IMG/VR virus record: IMGVR_UViG_3300028829_006090
Coordinates: 100,894 to 164,893 of that record
Source of the DNA: a virus
Length of the DNA stretch: 64,000 nt
Strand: one strand, 5' to 3'
Shown: piece by piece, positions 9,301 through 16,305 of the stretch
Layout of the letters: each line of letters opens with the position of its first letter
How positions within the stretch are numbered: the stretch's first letter is position 1
Program-made: the position numbers and the translations under genes
The notes under the pieces: generated by a model
What the model was told of the DNA's origin: nothing
Seen by the model: the letters and a program-made list of their open reading frames with translations, nothing else
Databases searched by the model: none

Positions 9301-10839
9301 CTTTACCCATGCCATGCCCTTATTAGGCACCATCGCAATTACGTAGGGGTCTGTGTTCTTCTGGAATCCCGGCCATGTCAGGTTCTTTCTAGCGGCCTCT
9401 CGGATCCCTACCCACTTCTCCTTACCTGTACGGGCATCTATGAATTTAGAGTACAGCTGACGGTCGGGGCCTCTACGTACGTTGCGCGACATCTTCATAT
9501 CTACGCCGATCTTTAAGCTTTCCGGAGCACGAACTGGATCAATGTAATTCAGGTACGTGGGCTGTACGCCTCGGGCCTCTTTAGGGACAACATCTACGCT
9601 AGTCATCGCGCCCTCGCCTAGGCGTAAGATCCGCTGGTTCTGGTCGTACATGTCTAGCGGATTGATCTCTTCGATGGGCTGAGCCATCCCTGAGCTGACA
9701 AACAGATGCTGTACGTGTTTATCGAGAGGGGCGGTAGGTACTGCAGATATGTCTCCGTTCTTCTTTGAGACTTTCCATAGGATCTGTCGCAGCACTCCGT
9801 TCTGGTCGTTGGCTACCTTGTCACTAAGGAAGTCCGATATATCCCAGACGTCCTGGAACTCTAACGAATCCCTACTGTCGGAGTCTTCGTCTCCTTTGGC
9901 AACCCGCAGGATCTTCCCGGTAGCCGACATAATAGCCTCTGGAGAAGCGTTGGTGTGATCCTCTCCGAGAGTAACCCTAGTGACCCGGGGGTTGAGTCCG
10001 ATTTTACCGAACTCTTCAGTAAGTCCTTCCCGGACCGTGTCGTTGTATAGGGAGGACACTGTCGACCCTGTCTTCTGCTGTAAGAGCTGTGCAACTACAG
10101 GCCCTGCCTTGGCGTCCAGTGCTATGGGCGCTGCCGGTGCATCTGGCTCTGGGGCAACTGCGAATCCTTTTAGGAAGTTGACTGCGTAGGGAGACTTCTC
10201 TAAGGTCCTGTTCTTCTCCGCGATGTCTTTTCCCCACTGCGCCTCGATATCTTCGTGCTGCTTACCCATGGCCCGGAGGATAGGATATAGCGGAAGCTTA
10301 CGGTTCTTATACTTCATGTAGAAGAAAGACGTCGACGGCTCCATGTATATACGGAAAGAGGGCCCGGACCGTGGAATAGCGTTGAACTGGGCCTCTATGT
10401 TCGAGTCATCCGTTACGCGCGTGTATATTCCTGAGTTGAGACGAAGCTGCTTCGCTACAGTGTATTCCGTGCCGTTACGTACGTACGTGCCTCTGTCTGT
10501 AAGGTACGGCACGTTTATGATAGTCTTCCGGCCAGTTCTGCCTAGCGACTTGCCTGTCTCCTTATCGATAACCTCCCACCGACCTGTCACCTTATCGCTA
10601 AGTGTCCGGCCCTCTAGGATCGCGTCCTTCTGCTGGGACAGCGAGTATCTACCTTTAGGCTTAGCGTACGCGACGTCTGTGGCCTTTAGCATGTATCTGT
10701 CGTTTTCGGAAAACGCTGATTGCTCTACTGAAGACAGGACCTTCTTTCGAAGATCGGTTCGTACTGAATCGTAGTCCGTATAATTTAGGAGACCGGTACC
10801 ATCTGAGAAGTCCGGAGCAGGAGAAGGCATCTCAGGCAT
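6391..10839 (-). CDS. RNA polymerase beta subunit fused to N-terminal part of beta'
   Basis: 1482 residues. The first ~1000 are beta (RpoB): protrusion/lobe motif RNGTEYTVAKQLRLNSGIY at 121-139, NYDGLVFEDAIVIS at 673-686, GDKLAMRHGGKGVISK at 809-824, SPLGVVSRTNP at 845-855, and the C-terminal EALLAHGA helix at 964-971. The rest is beta': VLPPRFRPI at 1179-1187, NRAPTLHKY at 1356-1364, and the Mg-binding loop MDYDGD at 1391-1396 with all three aspartates (D1392, D1394, D1396) matching bacterial NADFDGD. The protein stops about 85 residues after this loop; the remainder of beta' is in the gene starting at 3210. No N-terminal beta' zinc domain was seen. The start ATG has a GGGAG site 12 bases upstream. 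Phage-encoded multi-subunit polymerase is certain; its class (virion or non-virion) is not. Confidence 0.96.
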   Translation of the reverse strand: MPEMPSPAPDFSDGTGLLNYTDYDSVRTDLRKKVLSSVEQSAFSENDRYMLKATDVAYAKPKGRYSLSQQKDAILEGRTLSDKVTGRWEVIDKETGKSLGRTGRKTIINVPYLTDRGTYVRNGTEYTVAKQLRLNSGIYTRVTDDSNIEAQFNAIPRSGPSFRIYMEPSTSFFYMKYKNRKLPLYPILRAMGKQHEDIEAQWGKDIAEKNRTLEKSPYAVNFLKGFAVAPEPDAPAAPIALDAKAGPVVAQLLQQKTGSTVSSLYNDTVREGLTEEFGKIGLNPRVTRVTLGEDHTNASPEAIMSATGKILRVAKGDEDSDSRDSLEFQDVWDISDFLSDKVANDQNGVLRQILWKVSKKNGDISAVPTAPLDKHVQHLFVSSGMAQPIEEINPLDMYDQNQRILRLGEGAMTSVDVVPKEARGVQPTYLNYIDPVRAPESLKIGVDMKMSRNVRRGPDRQLYSKFIDARTGKEKWVGIREAARKNLTWPGFQKNTDPYVIAMVPNKGMAWVKREDIDYVVPNNDDMFSDGANLVPLKSGDKGMRLLMGSKFGPQALPLVSREAPLVRTTDPGSGTSMERRIGGHLGAVRASRDATVKAVRKNRVDLTYADGSEGSVDLYENFPYARSTYIRNKALVKAGDKVKKGDMLAASNFTSDKGVAALGTNLRVAYWNYDGLVFEDAIVISETAAKKLTSEHMYHAKFKKEKDLSVSKDKFRANFPAAFNKEQLAKIDETTGMIKPGSVVRYGDPLALAMSEQDPHAGGSLGRRMRSNKAVLWEKRHPGVVTDATEGKEQYYINVRTNIPMGVGDKLAMRHGGKGVISKVIKDSEMPTDPKGRKMDVILSPLGVVSRTNPAQKLEAQLGKIAEKTGKPYVLPGFSDEDMIEFTHSELQKNRLSDREDLVDPRTGKKIPQIFTGVTYFYKMQHTSEGKGKSRSQAKYTAEDQPAKGGKTGAKHLGKMYQEALLAHGATEVLKDMKLIKGQKNDMFWRQLKLGQTPTMPKTPLVYEKFKDLLRAGGVHLSEGAFSDDIFSMTNQQAKDLTGNRKISTGDTYTAKGLKPIPGGLFDPDATGSSANGDRWAYIDLPTAMPNPIMVDPIRRILGLKRTEMEDLVASGEDALADKLGRIDVKAEKAKALHEIKHGIRSKRDDAVKKFRFLHAFETNKVKPSDFMMTRVPVLPPRFRPISAQGGMTMVADPNYLYKSLVESISDYNETEGLPADMRNDARRDLWDSYKALIGVSDPKKDQLVQKNVKGILSHIFGKGSPKTGFIQRRVLGTNIDMSGLGVVAPNPSLLLNQAGIPEKLAWNLYEPFVIRDLVRQGVPATEAATAVKDHSPLAYKSLQSVITKRPVILNRAPTLHKYSVMGFWPVLVKGSTVQVPPAIVGPFAMDYDGDTASFTVPVSDEAVSQVVDRMMPDRNLISARSGQASYKLSNEYLQGLYLATKAPADKTAAVFNTVADARKAYRSGKIAIDDPITILE

Positions 10840-10846
10840 GAGTTAT

Positions 10847-11932
10847 CTACGCTCCCATTAACTCTGAGTACAAATCCTGCGATGCGGTGTCGCCTAGTTC
10901 GGAGGGAATTAGAGACTGTCCTTTATCCGCGGCCGCGATGGCGGCCCGTCCTGTCGGTATTGCCGTATGTATGCTCTCCTTCTTTACTGCTCCTGCCTCG
11001 GATGAGGAGGGGACCTCGGGAAGATCTGACGCGTCCAGGATGACGGGAGCGCCTGTCTGCTTCTGCCGAGAGCTCATGAGCTTTTTCAGATCCTTCATAC
11101 GTCCTCGAGCGGGATCTTGCTTGTCGGAGTAGGTCTTCATAGCCTTATAAGAGAACGCAAATGCGAACGTAGCCCACAGCCACCAGAAATTAGCTACCGC
11201 TTGTGGGTACCGGGTCGGGGATGTTAGTGTATCGCCTATAGACGGGTTCTGTTTTTCTATATCCGCTGCGTGGATAGTGTCTGCTGCCTTCTTCTGGCTG
11301 CCCATTCCCTTTACGCGCTCGTACTCTTCGTGGATCATCTTATCGACTTTGTTTTTAGTACTGGCGATGCTTGTGTCTAGCTGCTCTCGACGCTGGGCGT
11401 CCTCAGCATAGTCCGCAAGGCGCCATCCGCCCGCAGTCGCTGCAAATACGGCAGCCGTGGCTAGGGCCAGATGAGCCGGATCGTGCTTACCGGAGGATAT
11501 GTCGTCCAGGAATCGGCCTGTTGTACCTGCTACGCCTTGTAAGAGTCCACTAGCCTCCTTCTGCCCTTCGCCTAAGAGGCGGTCCTCTAAGGCCTCCTCC
11601 TCTTCCAGATCAGCAGCGTCGGGGTCGATAGTAAATGTTGGATACTTGCCTGAAGAGTAGGCCTTAGCGTCTGCTCTCCTTCTCTGCAGCTCCTGGTTGA
11701 TTCCGAGCTCTTCAGCCTCTTTTAGCTTGTGTAGCTTGCGAAGTACGAACGCGAGTCCGCCGTAGCCTATGCCTAGGCCTCCTGCATGCAGGAGGGCCTT
11801 CTTTGTCGGACTCGCGTCCGGGGAGACTATAGTCCGATCGAAGGCGACGGGATTGAAAAAAGTATTGAGGACGCGGGCCATGTCGTCCTTGGCCGCCTTC
11901 TTTTGCGTATCGGTATTAGAGTCTGTAGGCAT
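10847..11932 (-). CDS. Membrane-associated protein of the structural block
   Basis: 361 residues, unrecognised. Three hydrophobic segments are visible: about 47-64 (LLHAGGLGIGYGGLAFVL), 156-170 (LALATAAVFAATAGG) and 247-262 (ANFWWLWATFAFAFSY). Acidic and charged helical stretches lie between them. It is just upstream of the beta-beta' gene (7-base gap) and downstream of a gap carrying the 16-bp promoter-like motif. It may be an internal virion or ejection protein (inference). Confidence 0.75.
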   Translation of the reverse strand: MPTDSNTDTQKKAAKDDMARVLNTFFNPVAFDRTIVSPDASPTKKALLHAGGLGIGYGGLAFVLRKLHKLKEAEELGINQELQRRRADAKAYSSGKYPTFTIDPDAADLEEEEALEDRLLGEGQKEASGLLQGVAGTTGRFLDDISSGKHDPAHLALATAAVFAATAGGWRLADYAEDAQRREQLDTSIASTKNKVDKMIHEEYERVKGMGSQKKAADTIHAADIEKQNPSIGDTLTSPTRYPQAVANFWWLWATFAFAFSYKAMKTYSDKQDPARGRMKDLKKLMSSRQKQTGAPVILDASDLPEVPSSSEAGAVKKESIHTAIPTGRAAIAAADKGQSLIPSELGDTASQDLYSELMGA

Positions 11933-12001
11933 TCTATGGGCTCTCGGTATCGTATATGAATGTTGAAAGGAGTTCGGGGCTGCACTGCCCTATGTCTAAC
12001 A

Positions 12002-12017
12002 TAGAACACGTATGCTA
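12002..12017 (-). promoter_or_regulatory. Promoter-like 16-bp motif, copy 1
   Basis: The minus strand reads TAGCATACGTGTTCTA, differing at one position from the consensus TAGCATACGTATTCTA. It lies in the 104-base gap between two minus-strand genes, about 70 bases before the ATG at 11932. That placement fits a promoter for the operon that contains the RNA polymerase genes. Confidence 0.5.
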
Positions 12018-12036
12018 AATTGTAACCGATGTATGT

Positions 12037-12597
12037 CTACGTCGTATCGGGGCTATCGTCGTCCGGAATCTGCTGGAGGGCCTGCATCAGACCGTCCATA
12101 GCGTCCTGGGCTGTATGGTATCGGCTACCGCTATCGTCCAGCTCCGGGGGAGAGAATTTATCCGAGGGGGTCCGGGTATCTGTCTCGGGCATTACTTTCT
12201 TCTTAGGCTCTTTTGCGGTACCGGCCGTGGCGTTCTCTACTGCCTTAGGCGGGGCGAAGTAGTGCTCCATCCATCGCATAAGTACGCGCCAGCTTTTGAT
12301 GTCGTTGTCGTACACCTTCTCCTCGAACGAGATGGTGGCCAGGCTGTCGCAGACTTTCTGTCCTACAGCCCGGTACTGCTTCATGTCTTCCTCATTACTG
12401 AGGTCGAACTGTGCGCAGCAGGCGTTGCTCTTTAGCTGAGGCTTTAGATCGTCAGCATCGTCTTCCTTAAATGGGTGCGGTTGACCTATGTATGGCAGCC
12501 CGCCGTACTCGTATCCCTTTCCATAGTCCCGCAAAGCCCCGTAGGACTTTAGTGGGGACATAGCGCTGAAGGGATTAAATGCGGAGCGCTCGTGCAT
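12037..12597 (-). CDS. Hydrophilic protein of unknown function
   Basis: 186 residues, soluble, no recognised domain. It starts at an ATG with a strong AAAGGAGG site 5 bases upstream, overlapping the end of the previous gene by 23 bases. The N-terminal 75 residues are rich in Gly/Tyr/Pro; a Cys pair (NACCAQF) is near residue 60; the end is acidic and likely disordered. Lying between membrane-type proteins of the structural block, it is probably a virion or assembly component (inference). Confidence 0.7.
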   Translation of the reverse strand: MHERSAFNPFSAMSPLKSYGALRDYGKGYEYGGLPYIGQPHPFKEDDADDLKPQLKSNACCAQFDLSNEEDMKQYRAVGQKVCDSLATISFEEKVYDNDIKSWRVLMRWMEHYFAPPKAVENATAGTAKEPKKKVMPETDTRTPSDKFSPPELDDSGSRYHTAQDAMDGLMQALQQIPDDDSPDTT

Positions 12598-12940
12598 TGC
12601 TGCCTCCTTTCTTGGTCTCTTCGTCTATCTCTGCCTGTACCTTACGGCGAGCCACGTCCGTCTCCAGCTTACGGAGATCGGAAAGCTCGATGGCTTTCTG
12701 GACTGTCTTGAAGTCCAGCTTTGACGGGGAGGTTATTCTAGAATGTATGTGGCCTCCGAAGCCGCCTGCAATTGCCGGGAGGACCAGCATATAGGGTAGG
12801 AGCTCTCCGGCAGAGGTTATCCCGAGTTCCAGTGCGTTGCCTACGACGTCTGCGAGTCCTGCTTTCTTCTCTATAGGGCTAGTCTGCGGCTCTATGTTGG
12901 CGTAGCCTCCGGAGAAGCCTAAGTATGTATCTGCGTTCAT
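12575..12940 (-). CDS. Small membrane-type protein of the structural block
   Basis: 121 residues. The N-terminus carries a variant of the local tag (TYLGFSGGYANIE) and an IEKKA motif at 23-27. Residues 35-60 are hydrophobic and glycine-rich (ELLPYMLVLPAIAGGFGG), and the C-terminal half is charged helix (KLETDVARRKVQAEIDEE). It is coupled to its upstream neighbour by a TAATG overlap. Function unknown. Confidence 0.7.
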   Translation of the reverse strand: MNADTYLGFSGGYANIEPQTSPIEKKAGLADVVGNALELGITSAGELLPYMLVLPAIAGGFGGHIHSRITSPSKLDFKTVQKAIELSDLRKLETDVARRKVQAEIDEETKKGGSNARALRI

Positions 12941-13365
12941 TATTCCCCAAACTCCGTAAATATTCCTGTACTGATAAGTGCGCCGGCTATCGCTCCTGCT
13001 GCGCTTAAGCGCTTAGAAACTATAGTCGGTAATGAAAATAGTGAGGATGCGGCACGGCCGAAAAGATACCCTGCTCCTCCGCCAGCGCCAGCTGTGACCG
13101 CGCTTTGCATTAAGGATCCCCCGCTTGTAAAGCCGAACTTCTTCTTCTCAGCTTTCTCGAATATCGCAGAAGCTATATCCTTCTGGGTGATGGATAGGTA
13201 TGGATCTCCTTTGATGATCTGTAGGCTCTCTGAGATCGGAACGCTCTTAGATTTAAGAGATATGTCCTCGTTCATCATGTACGAGGCATCCTTCTCCAGC
13301 AAGTGCATCCACGCCAGATCCCCGGCAGATGCGTATCCCTTCTTATATCCCGCAGACTTGCTCAT
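12940..13365 (-). CDS. Small protein with GY tag and glycine-zipper membrane segment
   Basis: 141 residues from the ATG at 13365; the ATG six bases earlier is too close to the GAGG site. It starts with AGYKKGYASAG followed by LLEKDA, the two short motifs shared by several neighbours. A glycine/alanine-rich hydrophobic stretch (AVTAGAGGGAGYLFGRAASS) lies near residues 85-105, and a second hydrophobic stretch ends the protein. The 3' end overlaps the next start (TAATG). No family recognised. Confidence 0.7.
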   Translation of the reverse strand: MSKSAGYKKGYASAGDLAWMHLLEKDASYMMNEDISLKSKSVPISESLQIIKGDPYLSITQKDIASAIFEKAEKKKFGFTSGGSLMQSAVTAGAGGGAGYLFGRAASSLFSLPTIVSKRLSAAGAIAGALISTGIFTEFGE

Positions 13366-13367
13366 CG

Positions 13368-13862
13368 TCATCGCCTCATATCTTGGTAGGTTCGGCTGAC
13401 GTCGTAAGCGACAGGAGCGTTTGCTGCTGTTCGTTTGTGGGCGTTCCGCTTCCTATCAAAGACTTCTTTGTACTTCGTCTTATAGGACGGGTCTACCAAG
13501 CTCTGCAGGGCTCGACCTGTGCCGGCGGATGTATCGATGTGTTTGAGTATCGGATACGCCGCTCCTGCTGCACCGCCGAGAGTAGCGGATATGCGGCTAA
13601 TCGTCTGCACTGTGCCGTCTTCTTCTAGCTTACGTAGGGCTTCGGCCCTCTTATCCGGAGGTACTCGGATGAGTAGCGTTTTAACTAGTCCGTCCGTAAG
13701 CTTCTTTGCAGCGAAGTGTCCGCCAACTGCTCCGAGCGATCCCAGGATGGCCGATTCTGCCCAAGGTGCCTTGTCCGTAAAAGACTTATATCCTCGCATC
13801 GCGCCCTGGGCTGCCGATGACGCTGTGTCTATCCAGTTGGTTTTTGCAGGTGTTGTACTCAT
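13368..13862 (-). CDS. Small glycine-zipper protein of the structural block
   Basis: 164 residues. A mildly hydrophobic glycine segment (AESAILGSLGAVGGHFAAKK) lies at about 34-54 and another (SATLGGAAGAAYPIL) at about 92-106; the C-terminus is basic. The ATG has an AGGAGAG site 8 bases upstream. It forms a tight run with the two downstream genes. Similar overall build to proteins at 39680 and 40365, so it may be part of a paralogous set of virion proteins (inference). Confidence 0.7.
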   Translation of the reverse strand: MSTTPAKTNWIDTASSAAQGAMRGYKSFTDKAPWAESAILGSLGAVGGHFAAKKLTDGLVKTLLIRVPPDKRAEALRKLEEDGTVQTISRISATLGGAAGAAYPILKHIDTSAGTGRALQSLVDPSYKTKYKEVFDRKRNAHKRTAANAPVAYDVSRTYQDMRR

Positions 13863-13885
13863 AGTGATTCTCTCCTACAAAGTAG

Positions 13886-14785
13886 TTACGTAAGTCTAGT
13901 CGGATTCAGATTCTGCCCCAGCTGTCGGTACATGGACTCCGATAGGTAGCTGGAAGGCTGTCTAGGCGTCACCGCTTTAGGCGCCTGCTGAGGTGCTGCA
14001 GATTTAGTCTTAGACATCAGCAGCATCGCCAATGGAGTCAGTGCCGCGGCACCTGCTACCCATGGAGCGGCCTTCTGCACAGTTCCCGATACTTTAGATC
14101 GGACGTGCTGTAGGAGCTCCTTCTTCGCCCCCTCTCGGTAAGGAGAATGTTTGACATAGGTAGCAAGATGGTGCATCTTGTCGTAGTCTTTCGCCTTCCG
14201 CGCGTCGGCGAAAGCTGTCCTAAAGGCTGTCTCCTTAGCACCCTCCCCTATGGGCAGCCTATTGCCCAAGTACGCGGCTAATTGGCCAACCTCGTCTTGC
14301 TTGGCATGCGGGTATCTAGGTTGGATGTAGTTTTTGAATACGTGCTTGGCGTCCGCAGCATTGGGATTATATCTAATGTATTTTCCTCCTCCTGCCTCGC
14401 TATTATAGATTCTAGCCGGAGGAACGGCGTATCTGCCTCCACTATTACCTACGGGCCCGTACGGGGAATACCTGTAGGTCGGAGTAGTGGCAGGGCGATC
14501 CTTTACCGTAGGGGCCGTAGCGTATTCCAACATAGATGAAATAGATGGCCGGCCTTTTTCTTGGAGGAGGCCCGGGGGTGGTCCCGTGGGGCTCTGAAAG
14601 ATAGGAGCCATTGCCTTGACCTCCGGAGAGAACTTGGGGGCGAACTTCTCTATGTTCTCGTCCGTTAGCACCTCATTGTTGAACCCGCTTACTATACTCC
14701 CCATTATACCTTCCCCCGCTTCCTTAGAAAAAGAAGCAGAGTATCCGGCTCTAACAGCTATATTGTAGTTGTGTCTATCTGTCAC
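13886..14785 (-). CDS. Protein with N-terminal GY/KEA tag, unknown function
   Basis: 299 residues starting at GTG (14785) with AGGAT seven bases upstream. Residues 9-23 read IAVRAGYSASFSKEA, combining the GY tag and Lys-x-Ala motif seen in other proteins here. The middle is Pro/Tyr/Arg-rich and probably extended; a helical region follows, and residues 235-260 include a short hydrophobic segment (AAPWVAGAAALTPLAMLLM). Likely a virion protein; no family recognised. Confidence 0.7.
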   Translation of the reverse strand: MTDRHNYNIAVRAGYSASFSKEAGEGIMGSIVSGFNNEVLTDENIEKFAPKFSPEVKAMAPIFQSPTGPPPGLLQEKGRPSISSMLEYATAPTVKDRPATTPTYRYSPYGPVGNSGGRYAVPPARIYNSEAGGGKYIRYNPNAADAKHVFKNYIQPRYPHAKQDEVGQLAAYLGNRLPIGEGAKETAFRTAFADARKAKDYDKMHHLATYVKHSPYREGAKKELLQHVRSKVSGTVQKAAPWVAGAAALTPLAMLLMSKTKSAAPQQAPKAVTPRQPSSYLSESMYRQLGQNLNPTRLT

Positions 14786-14802
14786 GAATATCCTATCTGG
14801 GT

Positions 14803-14834
14803 TAGGGGAGAGTAATTTTTTTTTTACTCCCCTA
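14803..14834 (-). promoter_or_regulatory. Hairpin with homopolymer loop between genes
   Basis: TAGGGGAG(A)GTAA and TTACTCCCCTA face each other around a run of T (plus strand). The hairpin starts within the last codons of the gene ending at 14824 and ends about 18 bases before the GTG at 14785. On the RNA it gives a stem with an A-rich loop. It may slow ribosomes or stabilise message between the two genes; it is not a standard terminator because no U run follows the stem. Confidence 0.4.
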
Positions 14835-16305
14835 CAATGCTTGAGAGGAAGCCCTTGGCCATGTTACTGAGTTGTCTAGATTTGCTGTCTTGCTGTTTCT
14901 GTATCTCTTCCATTTTTTTGCGGCGGGCGGTGTTTAGCTCGTTTTTTGGCGCGTTCGCGTTGTACTCCTCTTTATCCTTAGCTGTAGGAGTTGGGTGCAT
15001 TACTTTAGGCGAGGGAGGGGCGTTATACTCCTGTTTGGCCTGACTGACCATAGCTCTGGCCGCCGCGACTGGGTTGTAACTACTGGCGTTGTACCCGGCG
15101 TCTAGTATCCTGTATAGTGCGGAGGACTGGTTAGGAGCCGGAGTAGGAGCCGGAGTAGTAGCGGGAGGCGCTGCCGGATGCGGCGGTGCTGGAGCCGGAG
15201 GGGCTGGCGCGGGAGTGGTAGCTGGAGGGGCTGGAGCCGGAGGGGCTGGCGCGGGAGTGGTAGCTGGAGGGGCTGGTGCAGGAGCTGGCTCTGGTGCGGG
15301 GGGAGGCGTTGGAGCCGGGGGCTCTGGTGCAGGAGGAGCAGCGGGAGCAGCAGCAGCGGGAGCAGCAGCAGGAGTATGAACAGGGACCATGTTTTTGTAC
15401 CTGTTCTCTAAGTCCGTTAGCCTATCCTGGGCTTTAGCAATCTGCGCACCGTAGTCCGTGCCGGATGATTCGAGCAGTCCGGCGGGCAGGGCTGTTCCGG
15501 CTTCTCTGAGACTATCTAGTGATTTTAGGTGACCGATATTCGCCTGTTCTTTTGCTACAGCTGCACGGTTACGGGCGATATTATCTACATTCGCGGTGCT
15601 TAGCCCGGGGGCAGTTATATTGAGGAGTTCTTTCTGCTCCGCCAAGGTTCTTTTGAATACATCCTTAGTGTAGGCGGTATGCGCAGCCGGTAACTGATTC
15701 TTCATAAGATCAGTCTTCTGCTCACTGGACAAGGCGGATTGATTATTAGCTAGCTCTAGGGCTGTACTGTACACGGCGGCCGGGGCTGTACTGATTGCCG
15801 CTATAGCCTCCGCATTCTTGTCCGGATCCTTCGCGAGAGCTTCTCGTACCTTGTCTAGATTGCGAGTAGCGATCGAGTCCTGTACGAACTTAACAGCTTC
15901 CGTTTTACCTACGCCGAAGAAGTCCATAACCGCGAAGGCAAGTGTACCGATAAGTGTGCCGGCCAGTGCGCCTTTACCGCCTCCTAAGAGACCTCCGATG
16001 ACTCCTCCGACGCCGGCTCCGCCCAGGGCCCATCCTATCTTCTGCGCAGTCTTATCTGACGATACCTGATACATGGTGTCGGACATGATAAGCGAGCTCG
16101 CCCATTGCCGAATCTGAGACAGCTTTTCCGGAGTATTATAGCCTGCTTTGTATGCCGCTCGGGTGAATTCGTCTCCCTCGACTTGAGGCACCATGTCTGC
16201 AGGTACCGGTGCTGGAGGCGGCGGGACCGCCCCTGTATTTGCCCATTTCTGGAAGAATTCCTCGGCCTCCTCGGCCGATAGTCTAGTATGAGGTAATTTG
16301 ATCAT
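14824..16305 (-). CDS. Large protein with membrane hairpin and Pro/Ala linker
   Basis: 493 residues. The N-terminal region contains AAYKAGYNTPEK, a match to the local GY tag. Residues about 90-135 form a glycine-rich hydrophobic hairpin (GGAGVGGVIGGLLGGG, GTLIGTLAFAVMDFFGVG). A helical region follows, then a long Ala/Pro-rich low-complexity linker (about 305-390) and a basic C-terminus. It is coupled by ATGA to the portal-like gene. The build suits an internal or ejected virion protein that spans a membrane (inference). Confidence 0.75.
   Translation of the reverse strand: MIKLPHTRLSAEEAEEFFQKWANTGAVPPPPAPVPADMVPQVEGDEFTRAAYKAGYNTPEKLSQIRQWASSLIMSDTMYQVSSDKTAQKIGWALGGAGVGGVIGGLLGGGKGALAGTLIGTLAFAVMDFFGVGKTEAVKFVQDSIATRNLDKVREALAKDPDKNAEAIAAISTAPAAVYSTALELANNQSALSSEQKTDLMKNQLPAAHTAYTKDVFKRTLAEQKELLNITAPGLSTANVDNIARNRAAVAKEQANIGHLKSLDSLREAGTALPAGLLESSGTDYGAQIAKAQDRLTDLENRYKNMVPVHTPAAAPAAAAPAAPPAPEPPAPTPPPAPEPAPAPAPPATTPAPAPPAPAPPATTPAPAPPAPAPPHPAAPPATTPAPTPAPNQSSALYRILDAGYNASSYNPVAAARAMVSQAKQEYNAPPSPKVMHPTPTAKDKEEYNANAPKNELNTARRKKMEEIQKQQDSKSRQLSNMAKGFLSSIVGE

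Noticed and set aside
15089-15379. Plus-strand Gly/Ala repeat frame
   Set aside because: Antisense shadow of the Ala/Pro linker of the gene at 14824.
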